Source: Nocardiopsis potens DSM 45234 | Lineage (GTDB): Bacteria > Actinomycetota > Actinomycetes > Streptosporangiales > Streptosporangiaceae | Assembly: GCF_000341105.1 (NCBI RefSeq) | Contig: NZ_ANBB01000003.1 | Coordinates: 140,356-204,355, forward strand | Direction of reading: 5' to 3' | DNA: 64,000 nt | Part shown: positions 44,382 to 53,235 of the stretch, in pieces | How positions within the stretch are numbered: the first letter of the stretch is position 1 | How the letters are laid out: the number at the start of each line of letters is the position of its first letter | Program-made: the position numbers and the translations under genes | Notes under the pieces: generated by a model | The model's input: the letters and a program-made list of their open reading frames with translations, nothing else | What the model was told of the DNA's origin: nothing | Database searches by the model: none

Positions 44382-45970
44382 CGCGCCGACCTCCCTTCCC
44401 CGCCGCGCCGGGGCGGGAAGAGGCCCTCGGGCCGGTCCCCGGACCAGGTCAGCAGGTCGGTCGCGCCGGGTTTCAGCGGCGCCCCTCCGGGGCCGCCCAT
44501 CCCCGGGCCGCCGTCGGTGTCCAGGCTGCAGGAGGTGGCGATGGACTCCAGGTCGTGCGCGGTGCCCACGCCCGCGGTCGGGATGACGTAGCGCTCCTCG
44601 TACTTGGCCAGCGCCAGCAGCCGGTACAGGTCGCGGACCTGCGCGGCGTCCATCCCGGCGGCGGCCGGCACCTCCGGGTCGGGATCCTCGCCGAGGTTGA
44701 CCGAGCGCATGTGCGAGCGCATCGCGGCCAGCCGGCGCAGCGCCGCCTCGACCGGCGCGGGGTCGCCCGCGGTGAACAGCTCGGCGAGGTAGTCCACCGG
44801 GATGCGCAGCGCGTCGATCGCGCCGAACAGGTTGCCCGCGTCCTCCCCGTCGTGCCCGCTCTCGGCGACGGCCTCCACCACCGGGGAGAGCGGCGGGACG
44901 TACCAGACCATCGGCATGGTCCGGTACTCCGGGTGCAGCGGCAGCGCCACCCGGTGCCGCACGATGAGGTCGCGCACCGGCGAGCGGCGGGCGGCCTCGA
45001 TCCACTCGCGGCCGATGCCCGAGCGCTCGGCGGCCGCCGCCACCCCGGGGTCGCCGGGGTCGAGGAACAGGTCCAGCTGCGCCGGGTAGAGGTCCTTCTC
45101 CTCGGGGACGGAGGCCGCCTCGGCGACGCGGTCGGCGTCGTAGAGCAGCACCCCCAGGTAGCGCAGCCGGCCCACGCAGGTCTCCGAGCAGATGGTGGGC
45201 TCCCCGGCCTCGATCCGCGGGTAGCAGAAGGTGCACTTCTCGGCCTTGCCGGTCCTGTGGTTGAAGTAGACCTTCTTGTACGGGCAGCCGGAGACGCACA
45301 TCCGCCACCCCCGGCAGCCGTCCTGGTCGACCAGGACGATGCCGTCCTCCACCCGCTTGTACATCGCGCCGGAGGGGCAGGACGCCACGCACGACGGGTT
45401 GAGGCAGTGCTCGCAGATCCGCGGCAGGTAGAACATGAACGACCGCTCGAACTCGTAGGCGATCCCGCGCCCCACCCGCTCGCGCATCCGGACGGCCATC
45501 GGGTCGAGGTCCTCGTTGCCGGGGGCGCCGCCGAGGTCGTCGTCCCAGTTGGGGCCCCAGGAGACGTCGGCCGGGGCGCCGGTCAGCGCCGAGACCGGGC
45601 GGGCCACCGGGGGCTCCTCGCCCAGCGGGGCCTCGGTGAGGGTGCGGTAGTCGTAGGTCCAGGGCTCGTAGTAGTCGTCGATGCCGGGCAGGTCGGGGTT
45701 GGCGAAGATGCCGGCGAGCCGGCGCAGCCGCCCGCCGCCGCGCGGCCGGAGCCGCCCGCGCCGGTCCAGCTCCCAGCCGCCCCGCCACCGCTCCTGGTCC
45801 TCGTACCGGCGCGGGTACCCCTGCCCCGGGCGGGTCTCCACGTTGTTGAACCAGGCGTACTCCACCCCGGACCGGTTGGTCCAGGTCTGCTTGCAGGTGA
45901 CCGAGCAGGTGTGGCACCCGATGCACTTGTCCAGGTTCATCACCATCGCGATCTGGGCCATCACGCGCAT
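44378..45970 (-). CDS. narH: Nitrate reductase beta subunit NarH
   Basis: A 530-residue iron-sulfur subunit. Cys clusters: CIGCHTCSVTC, CEHCLNPSCVASC, CRGWRMCVSGCP (with the usual Trp in place of one Cys, giving a 3Fe-4S cluster) and CTFCYPR...CSETC. It passes electrons from NarI to NarG. ATG 45970 has GGAGGT about 9 nt upstream and shares one base with the narG stop; MAQIAMVMNLDK at 45961 is an alternative start. Confidence 0.95.
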   Translation of the reverse strand: MRVMAQIAMVMNLDKCIGCHTCSVTCKQTWTNRSGVEYAWFNNVETRPGQGYPRRYEDQERWRGGWELDRRGRLRPRGGGRLRRLAGIFANPDLPGIDDYYEPWTYDYRTLTEAPLGEEPPVARPVSALTGAPADVSWGPNWDDDLGGAPGNEDLDPMAVRMRERVGRGIAYEFERSFMFYLPRICEHCLNPSCVASCPSGAMYKRVEDGIVLVDQDGCRGWRMCVSGCPYKKVYFNHRTGKAEKCTFCYPRIEAGEPTICSETCVGRLRYLGVLLYDADRVAEAASVPEEKDLYPAQLDLFLDPGDPGVAAAAERSGIGREWIEAARRSPVRDLIVRHRVALPLHPEYRTMPMVWYVPPLSPVVEAVAESGHDGEDAGNLFGAIDALRIPVDYLAELFTAGDPAPVEAALRRLAAMRSHMRSVNLGEDPDPEVPAAAGMDAAQVRDLYRLLALAKYEERYVIPTAGVGTAHDLESIATSCSLDTDGGPGMGGPGGAPLKPGATDLLTWSGDRPEGLFPPRRGGEGRSAR

Positions 45971-48900
45971 CAGTACCTCACCTCCTGGGAGCGGCGGCGC
46001 AGCACCGTCACCTCGTCGCGCTGGTTGCCGGTGGGGCCCAGGTAGTTGAAGCCGAAGGAGAGCTGGGCGTACCCGCCGATGAGGTGGGTGGGCTTGATCT
46101 GCAGCCGGGTCAGCGAGTTGTGCACGCCGCCGCGGCGGCCGGTCTCCTCGCTCCGGGGGACGTTCACCGTCCGCTCCTGGGCGTGGTACATGAACACGGT
46201 CCCGGCGGGCATCCGGTGCGACACGACCGCGCGCGCCACCACGACCCCGTTCCGGTTGACCGCCTCCACCCAGTCGTTGTCCCGCACGCCGATCGCCTCG
46301 GCGTCGACCGGGCTGATCCAGAACACCGGCCCGCCCCGGGAGAGGGTGAGCATGATCGGGTTGTCCTGGTACTCGGTGTGGATGGACCACTTGGAGTGCG
46401 GGGTGAGGTAGCGGACCGCCACCCCGGCGGAGCCGCGCTCGCCCGGCCGCGGCTCGCCCGCCAGCCGGTGCAGGTCCAGCGGCGGCCGGTACACCGGCAG
46501 CTGCTCGCCGAGCTCGGCCATCCAGTCGTGGTCGAGGTAGAAGTGCTGCCTGCCGGTGAGGGTGTGCCAGGGCTTGAGGCGCTCCACGTTGACGGTGAAG
46601 GGCGCGTAGCGCCGCCCCCCGGACTCGTCGCCGGACCACTCCGGGCTGGTGATCACCGGGGCCGGGCGGGCCCGGGTGTCGGCGAAGGTGGTCCGGTGCG
46701 CCCGGTCGTGCTCGACCATGGGGGCCAGCGGCCGGCCGACCCGCCGCTCCAGGTCCCGGAAGCCGGCGGCGGCCACCCTCCCGTTGGTGGTGCCGGAGAG
46801 CGCGAGGACGGCGTCGGCGGCCCCGCGGTCGGTGTCGATCAGCGGGCGGCCCGCGGCGGGGCCGCCGGCCGCGCGGCCGTTGGACTCGCCCAGCCAGGCC
46901 AGCTCCTCATCGACCCGGACGGTGGTGCCCTTGGCGGTGGCGCCGAGCGTGTCCAGCAGCGGCCCCAGGGCGCCGAGCTTCGCGGCGACGGCCGGGTAGT
47001 CCCGCTCGACCACGGTGAGGGCGGGCATGTTCCGGCCGGGCGCCGGCGCGCCGCCCGCGCCCCGCCAGTCGTGCTCGCGGCCGCCCGGCTGGGCGGTCTC
47101 CGCGGGGGTGTCGTGGGTGAGCGCGGTGGCCACCACGTCGCGGCGGACCCCCAGGTGGTCGCGGGCGAGCTCGCTGAACCGGGCGGCGATGGCGTGGAAG
47201 GCGTCGAAGTCGGTGCGGCACTGCCAGGGCGGGTCCACCGCGGCGTTGAAGGAGTGCACGAACGGGTGCATGTCCGTGCTGGACAGGTCGTGCTTCTCGT
47301 ACCAGGTGGCGGCGGGCAGCACCACGTCCGCGAACAGGGTGGTGCTGGTCATCCGGAAGTCCAGGGCGAGCAGCAGGTCGAGCTTGCCCTCGGGCGGGTC
47401 GTCCCGCCAGCGCACCCCGGAGGGGCGGTGCTCGGGCGGGGCGTCGCCGGAGCGGGCCCGGTGGTCGGCGCCGAGCAGGTGGCGCAGGAAGTACTCGTTG
47501 CCCTTGGCGGAGGAGCCGAGCAGGTTGGACCGCCACACGGTGAGCACCCGCGGCCAGTTCTCCGGGGCGTCCGGGTCCTCGCAGGCGAAGCCGAGTCCGC
47601 CGGAGGCCAGCCGCCGCGCCACGTGCTCGGCGGGGTCGGCGCCGGCCCGCTCGGCCTCGTCGGCCAGGTCCAGCGGGTTCCGGTCGAAGGTGGGGTAGGA
47701 GGGCATCCAGCCCATCCGGGCCGAGCGGGCGATGCAGTCGGCGGTGTGCGCGCCGGAGAGCGCGCCGGCGGCGCCGGGCCAGCTCAGCGCGTCGGTGCGC
47801 AGGGCGTCGTAGCGCCACTGGTCGGTGTGGAGGTACCAGTAGGGCGTGCCGGCCATCTGGCGGGCGGGCCGGTTCCAGTCGGAGGCCGAGGAGAGCACGG
47901 TCCACCCGGTCAGCGGGCGGACCTTCTCCTGGCCGACGTAGTGCGCCCAGCCGCCGCCGTTGCGCCCCTGGCAGCCGGTGAGCAGCAGCAGGGTGAGGAA
48001 GGAGCGGTAGACCTGGTCGGAGTGGAACCAGTGGTTGGTGCCGGCGCCCATCAGGATCATGCACCGGCCGCCGGAGCGCCGGGCGGTGTCGGCGAACTCG
48101 CGGGCGATCCGGACCGCCCGGTCGGCGGGCACCCCGGTGATCGCCTCCTGCCAGGCGGGGGTGCCCGGCCGGTCCGCGTCGCCGTAGCCGGCCGGCCACT
48201 CCCCGGGCAGCCCTTCGCGGGCCACCCCGTACTGGGCGAGCAGCAGGTCGAAGACGGTGGTGACGAGCGGCCCGTCCGGGTCCGGCCGGACGGCGGGCAC
48301 GCCGCGGCGGACGGCGGCGCCGGTCCCCTCGGGGGAGTCGAACCGGGGCAGCAGCACCTCGGCGGGGCGCACCCGGCCGTCCAGGGCGGCCGCGCCGTCC
48401 AGGGTGAGCAGCGGCTCGACGCCGTCCAGGTCGAGGTTCCACCGGCCGGAGCCGCCCTCCTGCCAGCGGAAGCCGAGGGAGCCGTTGGGCACCGCGGGCC
48501 TGCCGGTGGCCGAGTCGAGCAGCACGGTCTTCCAGGCGTCCTCGGGGCCGTCGCCGCCGAGGTCGGCGGCGGTGAGGAACTTGCCGGGCACCAGCGCGTC
48601 CCCGCGCTCGGCGAGGGTGACCAGGAACGGCAGGTCGGTGTAGCGGCGCACGTAGTCCGCGAAGGCCGGGACCTGCTCGCGGACGAAGAACTCGGTGAGC
48701 ACCACGTGGCCCATGGCGAAGGCCAGCGCGCCGTCGGTGCCGGGGTGCGGGGCCAGCCACTCGTCGGCGAACTTGGTGTTGTCGGCGTAGTCGGGGGAGA
48801 CCACCACGACCTTCTGGCCGCGGTAGCGGGCCTCGGTCATCCAGTGCGCGTCGGGGGTGCGGGTGACCGGGACGTTGGAGCCCCACATCATCAGGTAGGC

Positions 48901-49683
48901 GGCGTCCCACCAGTCGCCGGACTCCGGGACGTCGGTCTGGTCGCCGAACACCTGCGGGGAGGCCACCGGCAGGTCGGCGTACCAGTCGTAGAAGGAGAGC
49001 ATGGGGGCGCCGATGAGCGACATGAAGCGGGAGCCGACGGCGTGGGAGACCATGGACATCGCCGGGATCGGGGAGAACCCGGCGATCCGGTCCGGGCCGC
49101 GGGTCTTGATGGTGTGCACGTGCGCGGCCGCCGCCATCTCCACGGCCTCGTCCCAGCCGATCCGGACCAGCCCGCCCCTGCCCCGGGCCGAGTGGTAGCG
49201 GCGGCGCTTCTCCGGGTCGGCGGTGACCTCGGCCCAGGCGGCGACCGGGTCGCCCAGCCGCTCCCGGGCCTCCCGGTACATCTCCACCAGCACCCCGCGG
49301 GCGTGCGGGTAGCGGATGCGGGTGGGGGAGTAGGAGTACCAGGAGAAGGACGCCCCGCGCGGGCAGCCGCGCGGCTCGTACTCGGGGCGGTCCGGTCCGA
49401 CCGAGGGGTAGTCGGTGGACTGGGTCTCCCAGGTGATGATGCCGTCCTTGACGTAGACGTCCCACCGGCAGGACCCGGTGCAGTTCACCCCGTGGGTGGA
49501 GGGGACGACCTTGTCGTGGCTCCACCGGTCGCGGTAGAAGGCGTCGCCCTCGCGGCCGCCGGTCCGGTAGAGGCCGTGCAGGTCGTCGGAGGTCTCGGCC
49601 CGGGCCAGCAGGCGGCCCGTCCGGAGTAACAGCTCTCCGGCGGAGGCCGCTCCGCCGGTGCCGCCCTTGCGGAAGATGGACAT
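45970..49683 (-). CDS. narG: Nitrate reductase alpha subunit NarG
   Basis: A 1237-residue Mo-bisMGD catalytic subunit, cytoplasmic and without a Tat signal. The N-terminal FS0 cluster has H64, C68 and C72 (HGVNCTGSC) and a fourth Cys in EPRGCPRGASFSWY. The Mo-ligand region is FGDQTDVPESGDWWDAAYLM. Further family segments are LMMWGSNVPVTRTPDAHW, GRNGGGWAHYVGQEKV and STDMHPFVHSFNAAVDP. It reduces nitrate to nitrite in anaerobic respiration. It is first in narGHJI-HPP. Confidence 0.96.
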   Translation of the reverse strand: MSIFRKGGTGGAASAGELLLRTGRLLARAETSDDLHGLYRTGGREGDAFYRDRWSHDKVVPSTHGVNCTGSCRWDVYVKDGIITWETQSTDYPSVGPDRPEYEPRGCPRGASFSWYSYSPTRIRYPHARGVLVEMYREARERLGDPVAAWAEVTADPEKRRRYHSARGRGGLVRIGWDEAVEMAAAAHVHTIKTRGPDRIAGFSPIPAMSMVSHAVGSRFMSLIGAPMLSFYDWYADLPVASPQVFGDQTDVPESGDWWDAAYLMMWGSNVPVTRTPDAHWMTEARYRGQKVVVVSPDYADNTKFADEWLAPHPGTDGALAFAMGHVVLTEFFVREQVPAFADYVRRYTDLPFLVTLAERGDALVPGKFLTAADLGGDGPEDAWKTVLLDSATGRPAVPNGSLGFRWQEGGSGRWNLDLDGVEPLLTLDGAAALDGRVRPAEVLLPRFDSPEGTGAAVRRGVPAVRPDPDGPLVTTVFDLLLAQYGVAREGLPGEWPAGYGDADRPGTPAWQEAITGVPADRAVRIAREFADTARRSGGRCMILMGAGTNHWFHSDQVYRSFLTLLLLTGCQGRNGGGWAHYVGQEKVRPLTGWTVLSSASDWNRPARQMAGTPYWYLHTDQWRYDALRTDALSWPGAAGALSGAHTADCIARSARMGWMPSYPTFDRNPLDLADEAERAGADPAEHVARRLASGGLGFACEDPDAPENWPRVLTVWRSNLLGSSAKGNEYFLRHLLGADHRARSGDAPPEHRPSGVRWRDDPPEGKLDLLLALDFRMTSTTLFADVVLPAATWYEKHDLSSTDMHPFVHSFNAAVDPPWQCRTDFDAFHAIAARFSELARDHLGVRRDVVATALTHDTPAETAQPGGREHDWRGAGGAPAPGRNMPALTVVERDYPAVAAKLGALGPLLDTLGATAKGTTVRVDEELAWLGESNGRAAGGPAAGRPLIDTDRGAADAVLALSGTTNGRVAAAGFRDLERRVGRPLAPMVEHDRAHRTTFADTRARPAPVITSPEWSGDESGGRRYAPFTVNVERLKPWHTLTGRQHFYLDHDWMAELGEQLPVYRPPLDLHRLAGEPRPGERGSAGVAVRYLTPHSKWSIHTEYQDNPIMLTLSRGGPVFWISPVDAEAIGVRDNDWVEAVNRNGVVVARAVVSHRMPAGTVFMYHAQERTVNVPRSEETGRRGGVHNSLTRLQIKPTHLIGGYAQLSFGFNYLGPTGNQRDEVTVLRRRSQEVRY

Positions 49684-49704
49684 GGGTCCTCACCGTCCTG
49701 TCGT

Positions 49705-49720
49705 CTGATGATCCGATCAG
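49705..49720 (-). promoter_or_regulatory. Inverted repeat just upstream of narG
   Basis: CTGAT-GATCCG-ATCAG lies 22 bp upstream of the narG start. It resembles an FNR site (TTGAT-N4-ATCAA) but has a 6-bp spacer. Function uncertain. Confidence 0.35.
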
Positions 49721-49819
49721 GGGAGGGGTCGCACCGGAGTGCGCCGGGGGCGGTGTGCCTCCCCGTGATCCGCGCGTCACGCTACGCCCCGATTCCGGGC
49801 AGCGGAATCCTCGGCCGAT

Positions 49820-49841
49820 CACTGTGGCGCACGCCACAGTG
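49820..49841. promoter_or_regulatory. 22-bp palindrome in the nar upstream region
   Basis: CACTGTGGCG and CGCCACAGTG are perfect arms around CA. The core TGTGG-N6-CCACA has the architecture of Crp/Fnr-family sites (TGTGA-N6-TCACA). It lies 137 bp upstream of narG and 105 bp after the prsW stop, so it could also act as a hairpin terminator for prsW. Confidence 0.45.
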
Positions 49842-49945
49842 GAAACGGGAACCTTTGCGGCGCAGGGGTTTCCGGGCCCCGCGGAGCGGGGTCGGGCGGG
49901 CGGAGCGGCGGGCCGATCCGGGCCGGACCGGCCCGCCGGCGCGGC

Positions 49946-51100
49946 TCACCCCGCCGCTTCGGGGGACCGGTCGAGCCGCCGCTCGGCCGCCTTCAGCAGG
50001 CGGAGCTGGCGCCGGGCCGCGGCCGGGCGGTCCGGCGCCGGGACGCGCCGCAGCGCCTCCCGCCGGCCGTGCCGGGTGGCCAGCCCGCGGGCGTCGGACC
50101 GGCGCAGGTCGACCGCCTGCCCCTCGGCCTCCAGGGCGTTGCGCAGCCGGCGCCGGTAGGCGGCGCGGACCGGCAGGTAGACCAGGAGCGCGGCGGTGGA
50201 GACGACGGCCGCCTTGGCCGCCGCTCCGGGCAGCGAGACCAGCACCGGCGCGTTGAAGAACGCGTGCAGCGCCATCGCGGACAGCAGCAGCAGGCCGGCG
50301 GCCCAGGCGCGGCGCGGGCCGGGCCGCCACCGGGCCGCGGCCAGCAGGCCGACCCCGGTCCCGGCGATCGCGGTCATCGCCCAGTGCGAGCCCGCCCCGG
50401 TCACCCCGACGCGCAGCGCCAGCGAGCCCAGGACCGACGCGCCGCCGGCGGTCGCCCCCTGCATGACGATGGTCTCCAGCGCGTAGATCGCGTTCTCCAC
50501 CAGCTGGAAGCCCAGGCCGGCCAGGGCGCCGAGGACGAAGCCGTCCGCCGGGCCGCGCAGCGCGGCGGGCGCGGCGACCGCCAGGATCACCACCCCGGCC
50601 GCCTTGATCGGCTCCTCGTTGAGCGGAGCGGTCAGCGACGGCCCCCAGGCGGTGCCCGCCTCCACCCCCAGCACCGAGTTCCACACCGACAGCAGGGCGG
50701 AGTTGGCGATCAGGGCCAGGCCGGCCGCGGCCGCCGCGCCCCAGAGCAGCGCGGCGGCGGCCGCCGCCGCCCCCGGCGGGCGCACCGGGCGGATCCGGCG
50801 CAGCACCCAGTACCCGGCGGCCAGCACCGCGGCGAGGGTCGCCGCGGCCAGCAGCGCCTCCACCGGGAACACCCGGACCAGGCCGCCGGTGCGCACGGTG
50901 GTGGAGGCCGTCCCCGCGGCGCACAGCAGCGCGAAGAGCGCGGCCGCGGCGAGCGGGGCGGTCACCCCGGGGCGCCGCCCGGCCCGGCGCGGGCCCGGGT
51001 CGCGCCCGGTCGCGTGCCGGGCGGACCGCCGCGGATGCGGGACGCCGGCCCGCCCCGGTCCGGCTCCGGTGCTCCTCCGCTCCGGGGACGCCCGGTTCAC
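49946..51100 (-). CDS. PrsW-family intramembrane protease
   Basis: A 384-residue membrane protein with the PrsW pattern: NEEPIKAAGVVILAVA (EExxK), GFQLVENAIYALE, SHWAMTAIAGTGVG and ALHAFFNAPV. About eight hydrophobic segments and a basic, Arg/Ala-rich C-terminal tail are seen. PrsW proteases cleave membrane anti-sigma factors. The GTG start at 51100 overlaps the stop of the preceding gene by 4 nt (GTGA). The partner may be that membrane protein. Confidence 0.85.
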   Translation of the reverse strand: MNRASPERRSTGAGPGRAGVPHPRRSARHATGRDPGPRRAGRRPGVTAPLAAAALFALLCAAGTASTTVRTGGLVRVFPVEALLAAATLAAVLAAGYWVLRRIRPVRPPGAAAAAAALLWGAAAAAGLALIANSALLSVWNSVLGVEAGTAWGPSLTAPLNEEPIKAAGVVILAVAAPAALRGPADGFVLGALAGLGFQLVENAIYALETIVMQGATAGGASVLGSLALRVGVTGAGSHWAMTAIAGTGVGLLAAARWRPGPRRAWAAGLLLLSAMALHAFFNAPVLVSLPGAAAKAAVVSTAALLVYLPVRAAYRRRLRNALEAEGQAVDLRRSDARGLATRHGRREALRRVPAPDRPAAARRQLRLLKAAERRLDRSPEAAG

Positions 51101-51705
51101 GGCGCCTCCCCGGAGTCCTCGCCGAACGCCACCGTGTCGAACACCCGCTCCGCCTCCTCCAGCCGCTCCGCGGGGACGCCGGGGCCGGCCGCCAGCACCA
51201 TCTCCACGGCCAGCCCGCCGTCGTGGGCGCCGAACACCGCGGCGCTCCCGGACGCGGCGTCGCCGCGCATCGGGCCGGTGCGCCCCTCGGCCCCGTGCTC
51301 GGAGACGGCCGGCCGCGGCTCGCCCAGCCGGGCGGTCGGGTCGTCGACCCGGACGATCCGGCGCAGCCCGTCCCAGAGCTCGCCGGGGCCGGCCGGACCG
51401 GCCGGGACCACCGTCGCCAGCCGCAGCTCCACCGGGCCCCGGGTGAACAGGAGGCTGCGGCCGTCCCGGCTCCGCCCCTCGTCCAGCGTCCACCCCGGGC
51501 CGAACTCGACCGAGGCGGTGTGCCCGTGCCCGGCCCCGACCTGCACCGGCCGCCCGGGCTCGACCGGGGCGGTGCCCGCCACGGCGGCGTCCAGCGCGGG
51601 CCAGCCCGCGGTGAGCAGGACGACCGCGCCGACGGCCGCCCCGAGCGGGAGCCAGCCGCCGCGTCCGCGGGGCGCGGCGCCCCGCTCCTCGCCGTGCCGA
51701 GCCAT
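51097..51705 (-). CDS. Single-pass membrane protein, unknown, coupled to prsW
   Basis: A 202-residue protein starting MARHGEERGAAPRGRGGWLP, then a membrane helix GAAVGAVVLLTAGWPAL near residues 22-38, and an outer domain (ASVEFGPGWTLDEGRSRDGR, SLLFTRGPVELRLATVVPA). A short cytoplasmic N-terminus and extracellular domain are predicted. It is not a recognised family. ATG 51705 follows a G-rich ribosome site; the frame is open to 52011 but the conserved-looking part starts at 51705. Translational coupling suggests it works with the PrsW protease, perhaps as substrate or partner. Confidence 0.65.
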   Translation of the reverse strand: MARHGEERGAAPRGRGGWLPLGAAVGAVVLLTAGWPALDAAVAGTAPVEPGRPVQVGAGHGHTASVEFGPGWTLDEGRSRDGRSLLFTRGPVELRLATVVPAGPAGPGELWDGLRRIVRVDDPTARLGEPRPAVSEHGAEGRTGPMRGDAASGSAAVFGAHDGGLAVEMVLAAGPGVPAERLEEAERVFDTVAFGEDSGEAP

Positions 51706-51935
51706 GGCTCCCCCCCCCGCCGGTCCGGTGCGGTGCCGGTCCCGAACCCTCTTCGGGCCCTCTGACCAGCCAAGCAGTGCCGCGCGGGGCCCGCCCCGGG
51801 ACGGGCGCGGACTTGGCGGACCTTTGCGCGGTTTTTCACGCCGCGGGGAGGGGCGCGGCCCCGGCGGGACCGGGCCGGGGCGGAAACGCTCCGTGACCGT
51901 GGCGAGGATCACAGGCGGTGACAGGGGGTGAGCGC

Positions 51936-51968
51936 GGATTCGGGCGGCCGCCACCCCTGCCCGAATCC
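51936..51968. other. Inverted repeat in the 495-bp gap before merR
   Basis: GGATTCGGGC (51936-51945) and GCCCGAATCC (51959-51968) are exact inverted copies. The gap from 51706 to 52200 otherwise holds the divergent promoters; no gene is seen in it. Confidence 0.45.
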
Positions 51969-52094
51969 TTGGCGTGTCGCCGCCGCGGGAGCTCCGGTGC
52001 GCGCTTAACATGGTCGTGAGCTGCCGAAAAGGCCGCCGGAACGGTGTTCAGCGCGCGCTCGTCGAAAGGTTCCGCGACGCGCCGATGAGTGTCG

Positions 52095-52124
52095 TTGACG
52101 CTCTCCGCCGGACCGGCTTACCTT
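52095..52124 (+). promoter_or_regulatory. merR promoter
   Basis: TTGACG (52095-52100), an 18-nt spacer and TACCTT (52119-52124) are a good sigma70-type promoter about 77 nt upstream of the GTG at 52201. Confidence 0.6.
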
Positions 52125-52200
52125 CAATGTCGAAGCACCCGCGGCGCACCCTTCGCAACCCCCTGTCAACCGCCGTGGGCCGAGGAGCCGGAGGTTCGGC

Positions 52201-52803
<603 letters not shown>

Positions 52804-53017
52804 CCGCCCCCGGTCCGGCCGCCGCGGGGCGGGGCCGGGCATGCGCGGCGGAGCGGCATCGAGTACGGTCGGGATTCCGTCCACCGGGTTCCGCCCGGGG
52901 CCGTGCGCCCGAAGCCGGGCGGCGCGCCCCGGACCGCGTCCGTGCACGTGACGTGGTGCACGAAACGGGCGATTCGGTGGATAATTGCAGGGAAAAGTTC
53001 ATCACCGGCCGTTGATA

Positions 53018-53115
53018 CCGCGCGGGAGAGACCCCGGCAGGGGCGCCGACGGGGCAATACTCCCCAGTAACCTCTCAGGCACCAGGGACCGCGCGGAGAA
53101 GGCCACTCTGAAGCT
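53018..53115 (+). promoter_or_regulatory. Glycine riboswitch (gcvT-type aptamer) of gcvP
   Basis: CGCGCGGGAGAG, then GGGGCGCCGACGGGGCAA, CCTCTCAGGCACCAGGGACC and ACTCTGAAG follow the order and core of the glycine aptamer (GGGAGA..., CGCCGA.GGGGCAA, CTCTCAGGCA..AGGAC, ACTCTG). Only one full aptamer is seen, a singlet with a possible ghost second half. A hairpin CGTGCGG/CCGCACG (53121-53146) follows and may be part of the switch. A likely -10 (GATAAT) lies at about 52979-52984. Confidence 0.85.
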
Positions 53116-53235
53116 GCGGACGTGCGGTACGCGCCACGCCCGCACGGTCGCGCGGCCGGCACGGCAGCGAGCGACAGAGGGGGAGACACCGAGGAGAGCA
53201 GCCGCGTCCGCGGCCGATGCGACCAGGAGGTCTCC

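Noticed and set aside
46084..49629. 1181-codon open frame on the plus strand over narG
   Set aside because: Shadow of narG with Val/Gly/Arg/His-rich translation and no family pattern.
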